Notes under the pieces: model-generated
What the model was told of the DNA's origin: nothing
What the model saw: only the letters and a program-made list of their open reading frames with translations
Database searches by the model: none
Program-made: the position numbers and the translations under genes
In this document: positions 28,771 through 37,484 of the stretch, piece after piece
Numbering within the stretch: position 1 is the first letter of the stretch
Layout: the number at the start of each line of letters is the position of its first letter
Origin: Pseudovibrio denitrificans JCM 12308
GTDB taxonomy: Bacteria; Pseudomonadota; Alphaproteobacteria; Rhizobiales; Stappiaceae
NCBI RefSeq assembly: GCF_001310815.1
Contig: NZ_BAZK01000007.1
Location: forward strand, 124,001-188,000
Reading direction: 5' to 3'
DNA: 64,000 bases

Positions 28771-29292
28771 ATGCGGAAGTTGATTGTTACTGGTGCCAAT
28801 GGCGCTGGCAAAAGCTTTGTGGCTGCTCGCCTAAGTGCGGTGAGGCCAGAGATTCCGCTGATTTCTTTTGACAAGATCAAGCTCACTAGCGATTGGCAGC
28901 ACCGGCCAAGGGCTGAGATTGAGCAAGGTCTGGAGCAGGTTATTTCGAAGGAGGCTTGGATACTTGAGGGCGGCCCAAGTCTGCTGACCCATGCTCTGCC
29001 AAAAGCTGATGCCATTATCTGGCTCGACCCGCCTTTGATTTTACGGGCTTGGCGCTTACTGGTTCGGCCTTGGCAGAACCGAGGTAAGACGCGGGCAGAA
29101 CTTCCAGCTGGGAACTTTGACTAGCCTGTTCAGCAGTATCGGTTCGCGTTCCGCAGCCTTCGGAACAGCTCTACTTTCCAAAGCAAGATCCTGGCTCATC
29201 TGGAAACGGCGAAAACTCAACGGATTTGGTACTGCCGTACTCAGGAAGATATTGAAATTGCGCTCAATTCCTGGCGACTTGCAGGAAACTGA
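28771..29292 (+). pseudogene. FlaR-like P-loop NTPase with internal amber codon
   Basis: P-loop nucleotide kinase of the topology-modulation (FlaR) type: VTGANGAGKSFVAARLS at the N-terminus, SFDKIKLTSDW, and ILEGGPSLLTHALPKADAIIWLDPP. The frame hits TAG at 29122-29124 after ELPAGNFD, but the same frame continues for 56 plausible codons (PVQQYRFAFRSLRNSS to SWRLAGN) to TGA 29290-29292. Relatives have an aromatic residue here, so a TGG to TAG change is likely. Unlike the other broken genes, this is a substitution, not an indel. Confidence 0.7.
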
Positions 29293-29397
29293 GTGGCTCA
29301 GTTACCTGTGAAGTTTCGGATACTCCTCTCACAACGGTGAGAGGAGGCCTGTGGTTTTAAGGGGCTCTCTGACAACTTGATGAGGGAGCAAAATCCT

Positions 29398-29793
29398 ATG
29401 AAGAGAACTGCTGTGAATCCGTGGGCGTGGTCGTTGAAGCTGGGGTACAATCAGGCGGAGGTGATTGAGGGCACCAAGCGGCAGGTGGTCTGCGCGGGCC
29501 AGACCTCCGTGGACGACGAGGGCAATCCGCAGCATCCCGGCGATATGCGCAGCCAGATTGCGCTTGCTCTGGATAATCTGGAGGCTGTTCTCAGCGCTGC
29601 GGATATGGGCCTTGCCAACATCACCCAGCTGCGGATTTATGCCACCGACGTGGATGAGGCCATGAAGCATTTCGATTTGCTTGGCGCCCGCTTTGGTCCG
29701 GTGCAGGCGGCTCCTCCCATGACGCTGCTTGGCGTTACGCGGCTCGCCATTCCCCCGCTGATGTTTGAGATTGAAGCCACCGCTGCGGATTGA
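29398..29793 (+). CDS. RidA-family protein
   Basis: YjgF/YER057c/UK114 family protein of 131 aa. It has VVCAGQTSVDDEGNPQHPGDM, then LDNLEAVLSAADMGLANI and APPMTLLGVTRLAIP, the standard fold segments. The conserved Arg of true RidA imine deaminases near the C-terminus (usually in RxxVEV) is not obvious, so it may belong to a non-deaminating subgroup. ATG 29398 is preceded by AGGGAG. A WYL regulator follows. Confidence 0.85.
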   Translation: MKRTAVNPWAWSLKLGYNQAEVIEGTKRQVVCAGQTSVDDEGNPQHPGDMRSQIALALDNLEAVLSAADMGLANITQLRIYATDVDEAMKHFDLLGARFGPVQAAPPMTLLGVTRLAIPPLMFEIEATAAD

Positions 29794-29909
29794 TCAACAC
29801 CATCAGCTGCGCCTCGAAAGTCCATAGTTTCGAGGCGCTTAAGCTGTGCTATGCTCTGCACGACGGAGGCAGAGTAGCCTGCGCTGGAATTTGGGTGTGA
29901 GTGAGAGTT

Positions 29910-30593
29910 ATGCGGCGGGCAGAAAGACTTTTCCGGTTGGTGAACGAGATGCGCACTCGTGGTGTCAGCCGGGCTAATGAGCTGGCCGAGCATCTGGAAG
30001 TCAGCGTCAGCACCATCTACCGCGATATCGCTCACTTGCAGGCCTCCGGCATGCCCATTGAGGGGGAGGCCGGTGTTGGTTATTTGCTGAGGCCGGGATT
30101 TGACCTGCCCAACACCACGTTTACGCATGACCAGATCGACGCGCTGGCCGTTGGCCTCGCCTTTGTTGAAAGCACGGGCGATCCGGCACTGATGAGTGCA
30201 GCGCGAGAGGTTCGGGCAAAAATTCAGGCAGGTCTGCCAGCGCCGGAAGAACGCAAACTGGCCGATGCGCCCTATTACAGCCTGCAAAGCAAGAACAGCG
30301 CACCCGCTGATGTGGGTATTCTGCGCGAGGCAATCCGCACGCAGCAAGTGGTTGAGATAACCTACACAAATGCGGGTGGTAGCACTTCAACCCGTCGCCT
30401 GCGCCCACTCGTGATCTGGAACCTGACCGACGGCTGGATGTTCTCCGCTTGGTGCGAACTGCGCCAGGACTTCCGCACCTTCCGCTTCGACCGCATCGCC
30501 GAACTCACCGTCACCGGTGAGCACTTCATCGCCGACGAAGACACCAGCCTGACAGCCTTCATGGAGCGGGAAGGCTGCGAGGAGCAGGTTTAG
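29910..30593 (+). CDS. HTH-11/WYL-domain transcriptional regulator
   Basis: DeoR-type HTH at the N-terminus (SRANELAEHLEVSVSTIYRDIAHLQ) followed by a WYL domain (EITYTNAGGSTSTRRLRPLVIWNLTDGWMFSAWC), about 227 aa. ATG 29910 is used; an upstream GTG at 29901 is possible. WYL domains bind nucleotides or nucleic acid ligands. It lies after RidA and may regulate it. Confidence 0.87.
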   Translation: MRRAERLFRLVNEMRTRGVSRANELAEHLEVSVSTIYRDIAHLQASGMPIEGEAGVGYLLRPGFDLPNTTFTHDQIDALAVGLAFVESTGDPALMSAAREVRAKIQAGLPAPEERKLADAPYYSLQSKNSAPADVGILREAIRTQQVVEITYTNAGGSTSTRRLRPLVIWNLTDGWMFSAWCELRQDFRTFRFDRIAELTVTGEHFIADEDTSLTAFMEREGCEEQV

Positions 30594-30620
30594 CTTTTCG
30601 CAGATCAAGAGGTCTGTAGC

Positions 30621-31181
30621 CTACTTCACCATTTTGACATCGCTTGATTTTGTTCGCTTTTTTGTCTCAGCAATAGCCGCGTCACCGATCTTTTTGGCCT
30701 GTTTGTTTTCATCGCCTTTCAGCGAGGCATAACTTCGGTCCATTTCGATATCAAAGGTTCCATTTGAAGCAGGAAAACCAACATCTTCATAGCGGAACGT
30801 CCAGACTGCCTTTTTACCAGCGCTTGAGGCGTTGTGGTAAAACTTGGGCTTAGATTGTTTAACAACTTTGACCGTGAATGACCCGGTTGGCAGCTTCAGG
30901 CCAGCGCTCAGCTTGTGCGCAGCTTCAAACAGTTTCATGACTTTTGGTTTGATGTCATCCGCTTGTTTTTGCTTGTTTGGATCAGCCCTCTTTGCATCAA
31001 AAAGTAAGAAGTTTCCGAGCTTTTGTAATGCCAAATCGGCTAGTTTTCGGGCTTGTGAGTCTCCGGCCAGCTTTGCACGGGCCTGAAGGATCTTGATGCT
31101 TCTTCTGGCCTCATTCTCACTAGGAATACCACCGCTTGGCCAGCTTTTGGGGAGATCCGGTGCTTTTGTTAGTGTTGGCAT
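30621..31181 (-). CDS. Hypothetical lysine-rich protein
   Basis: Protein of 186 aa, not recognised. It has a helical N-terminal half (ARRSIKILQARAKLAGDSQARKLADLALQK) and a beta-rich part (GSFTVKVVKQSKPKFYH, then WTFRYEDVGFPASNGTFDIEM), and ends in a basic tail KKRTKSSDVKMVK. No signal peptide. ATG 31181 has an AAGG site 10 nt upstream. It is monocistronic, convergent with the WYL regulator. Confidence 0.65.
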   Translation of the reverse strand: MPTLTKAPDLPKSWPSGGIPSENEARRSIKILQARAKLAGDSQARKLADLALQKLGNFLLFDAKRADPNKQKQADDIKPKVMKLFEAAHKLSAGLKLPTGSFTVKVVKQSKPKFYHNASSAGKKAVWTFRYEDVGFPASNGTFDIEMDRSYASLKGDENKQAKKIGDAAIAETKKRTKSSDVKMVK

Positions 31182-31386
31182 CTTCAGCAACCTTTACGCA
31201 GACAATCCTCAAACAATCTCGTCTGAGCAATTGTCACTACGTCTCTAAGCGCGATCAAGAGGGCGGTTTTAGTTAAGCTTAAAAGCGGCAATTAGAGGTT
31301 TCTTTGAGTGAACCTGCGAGTGAGCTGATGAGTAAATGTCGGTTTCGATCTGGGGTACCGGCGATCAAGAGAATGCAACGGCGGCT

Positions 31387-31767
31387 TTACTCCTCCTCAA
31401 CCCGATCCCTCTCATAGGTCTTGGAGACCGGAAATTCTGGCAACCAGTTTTCGCGGCGGGTGGTCCAGAGTTCGTAAGTTGGGGCCATCTGGTTGGGCTC
31501 GTCCAGAATGCCCAGATGAACCTCCACCTCGCCTTCGCTGGTGGAATAGACGGATGAGCCGCAGCGCGGGCAGAAGAAGCGGCCCTGATAGCTGTTGGTC
31601 TCACCCTCAACGCTTACAGCATCTTCCGGATAAATTGCCGAGGCATGAAACACCGCTCCATGGTGCTTACGGCAATCCATGCAGTGGCAAACACCAACCC
31701 TATCCGGCTCCCCGGACGCCACAACCCGAACCGCCCCACACAAACAACTCCCTGTTATGCGTTCCAT
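31387..31767 (-). CDS. GFA/CENP-V domain zinc protein
   Basis: Protein of 126 aa with zinc ligands in CLCGAVRV, CHCMDCRKHHG and CPRCGSSVY. ATG 31767 follows GGGAGAGG; an upstream frame extension lacks similarity. It is paralogous in fold to the protein at 11962. It follows the TetR/membrane protein pair on the same strand but with a separate ribosome site and a 57-nt gap. Confidence 0.85.
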   Translation of the reverse strand: MERITGSCLCGAVRVVASGEPDRVGVCHCMDCRKHHGAVFHASAIYPEDAVSVEGETNSYQGRFFCPRCGSSVYSTSEGEVEVHLGILDEPNQMAPTYELWTTRRENWLPEFPVSKTYERDRVEEE

Positions 31768-31824
31768 CTCAAACCTCTCCCACAGTCCGGCGGGCAGGGT
31801 ACTGCGGAAATGTGCAACAGCCAA

Positions 31825-32262
31825 CTACCCCCGTCTCATCGCCCATCTTACGATGAGGGCGGCTATGATCATTTCTAGCCAGGCGAGGGGTAGGGCGGTG
31901 AGGATGACTTGGGTTGGGGCGAGGTTCATGTTCCAGAGGCCGAGCCAAAGGATGACGAAGACCGTAGCCCAGATTGCGCTGCCTGCGTAAAATGCGTTGC
32001 GGATGGTTGGGCCGAACCGCTCGAGCAGCACCCAGCTGAGGCCGGTTGCAGCGAGTACAAGCACCGTGTCCCACAGGCCCCACACCATAAACACCGGCAG
32101 GTTCATTGGCGCGACATCATGGATTTGCGGCAGCGCGCTGCGCATGAGCGGCATCACAAACGCGAAATAGCGAAACACTTCGGAAGCATTGATCCAGATG
32201 AGGTTGAGCAATATGGCAAGCCAAAAGGCTCGCTTGGGGTTTGAGAGAGCGAGTGCGGTCAT
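31825..32262 (-). CDS. Four-helix inner-membrane protein
   Basis: Protein of 145 aa with four predicted membrane segments, starting at AFWLAILLNLIWINASEVF. I do not recognise the family. Its start overlaps the TetR stop as ATGA, so it is translationally coupled to that regulator and is its probable target. Confidence 0.7.
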   Translation of the reverse strand: MTALALSNPKRAFWLAILLNLIWINASEVFRYFAFVMPLMRSALPQIHDVAPMNLPVFMVWGLWDTVLVLAATGLSWVLLERFGPTIRNAFYAGSAIWATVFVILWLGLWNMNLAPTQVILTALPLAWLEMIIAALIVRWAMRRG

Positions 32263-32852
32263 GGGGCAGTTATCCGTGTTCTGATTGTCTCTAAAAATTG
32301 GTCTGCACTGGTGCGCAGAAACTCGCCGTCTTTGGTGAGACGAGAGGTGGACCAGAGGCCGTTGGTGAACACCACCAGCAATCCTGCGAGCATCTCCAGC
32401 TCCTCGGGAGGCACATCTGGCTTCTCGTTGTTCAACGCATTGAGGAAGCCCTGCTTCAGGCGGGTGTTGTGTGCGTCCACCTTGGCATGAACCTCAGTGT
32501 CGTGCGGGGCGACTTCGGTGGCGGAGTTGGCGACAAGACAACCGGGTCCGGGTAGGCCGATTTCTTCTGCGCGGGTGATCTGAATTTCAAAGTAACTGGC
32601 AACTTGCTCCAGTGTCGCGTCGTCCTCTTCCACTTGAGTGAATGCGGGAGAGACGACCAGATCCTGATAGCGCTGAAAGCAGGCTAGAAACATCTGCTTT
32701 TTTCCGCCAAATGCGCCGTAAATGGCGTGACGGGTGGCACCGGTTGATTTCACCAGATCATCCATGGAGGAGGCGTGGAAGCCGTTCTTCCAAAAATGCT
32801 CCAGTGCGCGGTCGGTCAAATCTTGTGTGCTGATATTGGCTTTTCTTGGCAT
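32259..32852 (-). CDS. TetR/AcrR-family transcriptional regulator
   Basis: TetR regulator of 197 aa. HTH in FHASSMDDLVKSTGATRHAIYGAFGGKKQMF, followed by a C-terminal domain of the LfrR/AcrR type with GPGCLVANSATEVAPHD. A 20-bp palindrome lies 12 bp upstream of the start, pointing to autoregulation together with the downstream membrane protein. Confidence 0.88.
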   Translation of the reverse strand: MPRKANISTQDLTDRALEHFWKNGFHASSMDDLVKSTGATRHAIYGAFGGKKQMFLACFQRYQDLVVSPAFTQVEEDDATLEQVASYFEIQITRAEEIGLPGPGCLVANSATEVAPHDTEVHAKVDAHNTRLKQGFLNALNNEKPDVPPEELEMLAGLLVVFTNGLWSTSRLTKDGEFLRTSADQFLETIRTRITAP

Positions 32853-32864
32853 GAATCAGTTTAT

Positions 32865-32884
32865 ATCAGAACGATCATTCTGAT
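32865..32884 (-). promoter_or_regulatory. Palindromic operator of the TetR gene
   Basis: ATCAGAACGATCATTCTGAT: arms ATCAGAA and TTCTGAT are perfect reverse complements around CGATCA. It lies directly before the TetR start codon, where a bound repressor would block transcription of both genes. Confidence 0.75.
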
Positions 32885-33002
32885 TCAAATGAGCCGCATT
32901 GATGCTGGTGCCTTTAGCCAACTCTGCCCGATCACTCGGCCTTCATCGCTCCTATGAGAAGCAGGGGGTGAGAAACGAAGGGCGATAAGGAAGAGGAATA
33001 GA

Positions 33003-33602
33003 ATGCTGCTCTTGAAGAAGATCGTTGGTTGGCCTGCTGCGGCGCTGCTTGTGCTGGTGGTTGCGGCGTGTGGGTCCGTGGAAGATGACTATGAGATCGC
33101 GCGGTTTGATCGGCTGGGGGATGAGCTGGTGATGAATGGGGTGATCAGCACCTCCACACCGGATGACCTGCTGGTGGCGCTGCAAAAGTACCCGAAGACC
33201 AAGCGTATCGTGATGCTGGATGTGCCGGGGTCGGATGATGACTATGCCAATCTGGAAGCAGCCCGCATCGTGCATGAGCGCGGTCTGACGACGGTCATTC
33301 CTTCCAACGGCATCATCGCCTCTGGTGGAACGGACTTCTTCCTGGCGGGCAAGACACGCGTTGTTGTGAAGGGCGCGCGCATTGGTGTGCATTCGTGGTC
33401 CTCTGACGAGTACAGTGCGCTGGATCTGCCCAAGTCACATGAAGAGCACAACAAATACCTCAACTACTACAAGAGCATCGGCATTGATCCGCAGTTCTAT
33501 TGGTACACGCTGGAAGCGGCCCCGCCAGAAGACGTGCATTGGATGACGGAAGCTGAAATGAAGCGCTACAGAGTTGGCACGCAGTATACGTCTGTGCTGT
33601 AA
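33003..33602 (+). CDS. Lipoprotein with ClpP/crotonase-like domain (COG3904-like)
   Basis: Lipoprotein of 199 aa; the lipobox VVAAC places the acylated Cys at residue 23. The mature part has KRIVMLDVPGSDDDYANLEAARIVHERGLTT and IIASGGTDFFLAGKTRVVVKGARIGVHSW, the layout of periplasmic ClpP-fold proteins. The catalytic Ser is uncertain: Ser in IASGG is the candidate nucleophile and His in GVHSW the candidate base. Likely outer-membrane or periplasm-facing. Confidence 0.75.
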   Translation: MLLLKKIVGWPAAALLVLVVAACGSVEDDYEIARFDRLGDELVMNGVISTSTPDDLLVALQKYPKTKRIVMLDVPGSDDDYANLEAARIVHERGLTTVIPSNGIIASGGTDFFLAGKTRVVVKGARIGVHSWSSDEYSALDLPKSHEEHNKYLNYYKSIGIDPQFYWYTLEAAPPEDVHWMTEAEMKRYRVGTQYTSVL

Positions 33603-33705
33603 ATCTGCATCGGGAGCCACATGTCAGTGGCTCTCGTGTTTTATCTGTCTTGCGTCTCCCCCTGTTGCTTTTTAAGGATACTCCCCTGAGCAGAGGGAGT
33701 GTGGG

Positions 33706-34296
33706 ATGACTGGAACAGATCTGCAAACCAAAGGCATGCTGTGTGATCCGGGTGATCACTTCGTTGGAGCCTATGAGGTGGAACGCAAATATGCTGTTGC
33801 CGACCTTGAGGTGATCCGCAGCCAGCTGGAAGCGCGCGGGGCGGTGCCCTTCACCCTTGGCAACACCGAGCAGGATATTTTCTACGACCTTGCCGACAGA
33901 CGCCTTGCTCACAACGATCAGCAACACGTGCTGCGCATTATGCGTCCGTCAGGCCGTGCGCTCTGGATCAGCAAAGGGCCGGGACCGGACAAATGCGTTT
34001 CCATGGATCTGCCGGAGGCGGATCAGGCTCACAAGATGATCGTGTCTCTGGGCTTTGAGGAAGTTGAACGGTTTGAGAAGAACCGTGACATCTACTTCCT
34101 TGGCAAGTTCCACGTGACCCTTGATGACGTGCCCGGCCTTGGCCGCTTTATTGAGCTGGCGATCATGACGGATGATGCTGACAAGCTTGCTGAGTATGAG
34201 CGCGAGATTGCTGATCTGGCGGATACCTTCTCCCTGTCACCCGAAGCCCTGCAAACCCAATCCTACCGCGCTATGCAACAGGCTTTGAAAGCCTAA
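33706..34296 (+). CDS. CYTH-domain protein (class IV adenylate cyclase/thiamine triphosphatase type)
   Basis: Protein of 196 aa. ExExK motif at residues 24-28 (EVERK), then LRIMRPSGRALWISKGPGPD and GRFIELAI with the paired charged residues of the triphosphate tunnel. The order matches CyaB-like members. Substrate (ATP, ThTP or polyphosphate) cannot be decided. Monocistronic. Confidence 0.85.
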   Translation: MTGTDLQTKGMLCDPGDHFVGAYEVERKYAVADLEVIRSQLEARGAVPFTLGNTEQDIFYDLADRRLAHNDQQHVLRIMRPSGRALWISKGPGPDKCVSMDLPEADQAHKMIVSLGFEEVERFEKNRDIYFLGKFHVTLDDVPGLGRFIELAIMTDDADKLAEYEREIADLADTFSLSPEALQTQSYRAMQQALKA

Positions 34297-34376
34297 AATG
34301 CTGCAAAATATGACGGTTTTGCCAGAAAATTACACTGCGGTTTCCTGAGTGTTTAAGCAGAAACTGAAGGCATCTG

Positions 34377-34430
34377 CCTTATGCAACAAAAAAGGTGCAT
34401 TTGACTATGCAATGAAATTGTTGCATAAGG
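34377..34430 (+). promoter_or_regulatory. Long inverted repeat operator before ArsR-type gene
   Basis: CCTTATGCAACAA (34377-34389) and TTGTTGCATAAGG (34418-34430) are perfect 13-bp inverted repeats, with inner TGCAT/ATGCA half sites between. The right arm ends 4 nt before the ArsR start, so binding would cover the ribosome site and promoter; autorepression is likely. Confidence 0.75.
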
Positions 34431-34434
34431 GCGT

Positions 34435-34740
34435 ATGACTGCATCAGATGATCATCTTAACGCACTGTTCAAAGCACTTGGCGATCCCACACGGCGGCGC
34501 ATAATTGACGAATTATCCCGGCGCGACAGGCAATCGCTCTTCGAAATCCATACTCGGGTTTTACAGGAATACGGTGTCGACTTAACGAGGCAAGCTTTCT
34601 CGCGGCACCTTTCAGCATTAGAGGCAGCGGGCGTACTCACCATCGAGTGGCAGGGAACAACGAAGTTGCATTCGTTGAACACCAAGCCGCTGGCAGAGTT
34701 GCGTTCCGGATGGCTCTCTAAGTTTGGAGAGAATGAATGA
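34435..34740 (+). CDS. ArsR-type HTH regulator
   Basis: Winged-helix regulator of 101 aa starting LFKALGDPTRRRIIDELSRRD, a standard ArsR/SmtB opening. No cysteine metal site is present, so it is probably of the non-metal group (similar to regulators next to SRPBCC or VOC genes). Its stop overlaps the next start as ATGA. Confidence 0.87.
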   Translation: MTASDDHLNALFKALGDPTRRRIIDELSRRDRQSLFEIHTRVLQEYGVDLTRQAFSRHLSALEAAGVLTIEWQGTTKLHSLNTKPLAELRSGWLSKFGENE

Positions 34741-35123
34741 AGATCTATGTCACAAGCGTCTTTGTCGATGATCAGCAAAAAGCGCTGGAGTTCTACACCG
34801 AGAAGCTCGGCTTTGAGACAAAACACGACATCCCTCTGGGCGAAAGCCGCTGGCTGACGGTGGTCAGCAAAGAGGATGAAAACAGCATTGAGCTGCTGCT
34901 GGAACCAAGCAGCCATCCGGCGGTTCCTCCCTTCAAGAAAGCGCTCGCGGCGGATGGCATTCCGGCGGCTTCTTTCAGCGTGGAAGATCTGGAGAAAGAG
35001 CACCAGCGCCTGCAAGATCTTGGCGTTACCTTTGTTCAGGCCCCAACTTCATTTGGTGAAGTAAAACTTGCAGTATTTGATGATACCTGCGGAAACCTGA
35101 TCCAGCTGGTTCAGCTCGCCTGA
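34737..35123 (+). CDS. VOC-family (glyoxalase-like) protein
   Basis: Single-chain VOC protein of 128 aa: VTSVFVDDQQKALEFYTEKLGFETK opening and a C-terminal FDDTCGNLIQLVQLA. The Glu/His metal ligand pattern of glyoxalase I is only partly kept. Translationally coupled to the ArsR-type gene, so it is the regulated output of the pair. Confidence 0.87.
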   Translation: MKIYVTSVFVDDQQKALEFYTEKLGFETKHDIPLGESRWLTVVSKEDENSIELLLEPSSHPAVPPFKKALAADGIPAASFSVEDLEKEHQRLQDLGVTFVQAPTSFGEVKLAVFDDTCGNLIQLVQLA

Positions 35124-35426
35124 TTTCTGGTAATTGCGCGCCTTTGCAAATGGTTATGGTAATCGCAAAACATCAAAGCCGCCAGAGCTTTAAGTAGGAT
35201 AATGAGAATGGGCATCTGCCGGGCGCAAGGGGCTTTAAGGCTTCTGCGAACCTGTTCGGCTGCCCATTTTTGCCGTTTGACCCCACTTTTCTATGCGTAA
35301 AGGCTGAAAATATTCCCAAAGGTAATATTGGGGTTAAGTCAGGTTGTTTAGTTGATACTAAAAATATGCGCTAGGTATAAATGCATAATGAATTTAATTT
35401 TGGAATAGTTATGACTGGAATTTTAG
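35124..35426 (+). terminator. Intergenic region with terminator-like hairpin at 35207-35271
   Basis: AATGGGCA (35207-35214) pairs with TGCCCATT (35261-35268), followed by a short T-run; inner GCCG/CGGC and CGCA/TGCG pairs give a branched stem. It could end the VOC transcript or a small RNA. The AT-rich remainder (35280-35420) probably holds the promoter of the AraC gene; nothing else was seen. Confidence 0.5.
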
Positions 35427-36401
35427 ATGCAATCAGAAGGGTCCTATTTGAATGACGGACATTTTCGCAAGTATTTTGATGCATCTGCCCCAATATACGT
35501 AAATAATGAAAATGTTTCCGCGATAATAAGTAATATAGAGTATAGCCAAGAGCTTCAGGTCAGAATTGCCAAAATACTTCCAAAGCGAGATTTTAGCGCT
35601 TGCTATACTTCCTTCAGAAACAAGGCATGTACAATATCAGGAAACTTTCTCCTGCAAGGTTCACTGGTTGCAACTGTAGCGGGTGTAGAGCAGTTCTCAC
35701 TTAGTGCCGACAGAGCGAATCTAGTCAAATACGGACCGTCTACAACTAAGTTTCAGATTGCCCGTGGAACGGACCTTCAGATGCTCTCCTACTCCATTTC
35801 GGAGGAGTATCTGATGCGGGCGCTGGAAAAGGATCTTCCGGCGACTTTTTTGCCCTTTGTGAAAGAGGGGGACGAGGAGTTCAGCCTGCTGGAGTTTCGC
35901 CCTACACCCGAGATGCGCCGGTTGGTACGCTCCGTCATTAGCAGTCCGCTGGTTGGGTCCATGCGCAGCCTTTTTATTGAAGGCGCGGTGCTGCAACTGA
36001 TTGCCTTGAAGGCCAGCTTTCTCAGCAATCAGGTGTCCAGCAGCGGCAACCTGAATGAGTATGAGGTCGCCAGTGTGCAGCGGGCCTACAAACTGCTGAT
36101 GGGCAGCCTCAGCACGCCGCTGTCTTTGAGTGAGTTGGCGTACAAGGTGAACCTTGGCGAAAAGCGCCTGAACAGCGGATTTAAGCGAATTTTTGGTGGC
36201 ACCGTGTTTGAGGTCTACCGCAATGAGCGGCTGGAGATTGCGCGCAAAACCATTGAGCAGAGTGATGCCTCGCTCTCCAAAATTGCGCAACACATCGGCT
36301 ACCGCCACTACAACAATTTCATCAGCGCATTCACGCGTCAGTTTGGCGTGTCTCCTGCAAAATACCGAAGGCACTCGCGGCATAACCAGAAAATGGAGTA
36401 G
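35427..36401 (+). CDS. AraC-family transcriptional regulator
   Basis: Protein of 324 aa with a C-terminal double HTH: LSLSELAYKVNLGEKRLNSGFKRIFGGTVFEVYRNERL and IAQHIGYRHYNNFISAFTRQFGVSPAKYRR. The N-terminal effector domain is of the siderophore-regulator (PchR-like) layout, though no iron or siderophore genes adjoin. A short gene of unknown function follows 31 nt downstream. Confidence 0.88.
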   Translation: MQSEGSYLNDGHFRKYFDASAPIYVNNENVSAIISNIEYSQELQVRIAKILPKRDFSACYTSFRNKACTISGNFLLQGSLVATVAGVEQFSLSADRANLVKYGPSTTKFQIARGTDLQMLSYSISEEYLMRALEKDLPATFLPFVKEGDEEFSLLEFRPTPEMRRLVRSVISSPLVGSMRSLFIEGAVLQLIALKASFLSNQVSSSGNLNEYEVASVQRAYKLLMGSLSTPLSLSELAYKVNLGEKRLNSGFKRIFGGTVFEVYRNERLEIARKTIEQSDASLSKIAQHIGYRHYNNFISAFTRQFGVSPAKYRRHSRHNQKME

Positions 36402-36432
36402 CCGCTCAACGACAAGTATAGGGGGTAGGTAC

Positions 36433-36684
36433 ATGGCGGAATTGGACTTTTTGAAAGAGGAAGGCTCCTCATTTTGTCAGGAGTTGGAAAGCCTGCAGCT
36501 TGCCTCCTGTCACCTGAACAACCTTGTTGAGGCACTCAACATCGTGCTGACCAACAGGCTGGAGCACACGCGGGAATACGACATGCTGCTGACCATCAAT
36601 CAGGCCATTCTTGGTCACAATGATGAGCTGCAGCTCCGGTCCAACCGGGTTCTTGAGCTTCTCCAGCATCCCCACGCCGATTGA
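36433..36684 (+). CDS. Hypothetical small helical protein
   Basis: Protein of 83 aa (MAELDFLKEEGSSFCQELES start), nearly all helical and acidic. ATG 36433 has GGGGGTAGG upstream. No family recognised. It lies between the AraC gene and another small gene at 36821 on the same strand. Confidence 0.55.
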   Translation: MAELDFLKEEGSSFCQELESLQLASCHLNNLVEALNIVLTNRLEHTREYDMLLTINQAILGHNDELQLRSNRVLELLQHPHAD

Positions 36685-36820
36685 TCTGATCGCAGCAGCA
36701 CACCCCTGTGCCGGGTGGTGCGGAGAGGCCGTCAGCGGGCATATGGGCATCCCATCCTGCCTGCCCGCTGACACCCGCTTTTGCGAGATGAGGCAAAGCA
36801 TTTGAAAAAGGATCGAGGCA

Positions 36821-37105
36821 ATGACCCAGAACAACCCTCGGCAACAACAGCAACAGATTGAACCAAGCAGCATTCGTGTGCCCGGGCTGGTGGTGAGAGA
36901 GCAACCGCGCATCAACCGCATTCAGTTTATTTTTGATGAGCAGCCAGGCGAGGATATCTGCCGCATTCTGAAGAACCACGCCTTCCGCTGGTCTCGCCAT
37001 GAGGATGCATGGCAGCGGCAGCTGAGCGTCACCAGCCGCAAGCTGGCGGTGAAGGTGCTGTTGGAAATTCAGGAGCTCACCAAGGCGAAGAGCGGCGCCG
37101 GGTGA
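36821..37105 (+). CDS. Hypothetical protein with LPD/DUF3560-like C-terminal fold
   Basis: Protein of 94 aa. After a Gln-rich start, INRIQFIFDEQPGEDICRILKNHAFRWSRHEDAWQRQL resembles the small domain (xxLKxxGFRWSxxxxAWQRxL) found at the ends of large plasmid or phage anti-restriction and partition proteins. Here it stands alone. Start uncertain (36821 ATG has GATCGAGGCA upstream). Confidence 0.5.
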   Translation: MTQNNPRQQQQQIEPSSIRVPGLVVREQPRINRIQFIFDEQPGEDICRILKNHAFRWSRHEDAWQRQLSVTSRKLAVKVLLEIQELTKAKSGAG

Positions 37106-37115
37106 TCCGTGCCGC

Positions 37116-37484
37116 TTACTTCTGCCCTTCCGTTTCCATCCACCACTTGTGCATGGCGTGGAACATGTCCGTCAGAGCAATGGCGCGCTCGGTTGCGGAG
37201 TACTCCACGCGCGGTGGCACCTCTGCGTAGATCTTCCGTGACACCAATCCATCCCGCTCCAAGGCACGAAGCTGGCTGGTCAGCATGGTCTGAGTGACGC
37301 CATCAATCATCCGCCGCAGCTCGTTGAAGCGCTTGGTGCCCTTGAAAATCAAAATTTGCAGGACAATCAGTTTCCACTTGCCGCCGATGAGTTGAGCGAT
37401 ATCCGGCATCGGGCAAAGCTCTTCAGTTTCAGTAGGTTGGCATTCTGGTTCAGTTGTTTTCTCTGCGATTGTCATTGGGGACAA
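37116..37484 (-). CDS. HxlR-family transcriptional regulator
   Basis: HxlR regulator of 122 aa: IAQLIGGKWKLIVLQILIFKGTKRFNELRRMIDGVTQTMLTSQLRALERDGLV is the diagnostic winged helix. A cysteine (ELCPM) just before the core could be a redox sensor as in related regulators. Divergent from the GST gene, with shared control region. Confidence 0.9.
   Translation of the reverse strand: MSPMTIAEKTTEPECQPTETEELCPMPDIAQLIGGKWKLIVLQILIFKGTKRFNELRRMIDGVTQTMLTSQLRALERDGLVSRKIYAEVPPRVEYSATERAIALTDMFHAMHKWWMETEGQK

Noticed and set aside
35207-35271. tRNA-like cloverleaf
   Set aside because: Branched pairs exist, but no acceptor stem, T-loop or CCA-type end; a terminator or sRNA end fits better.
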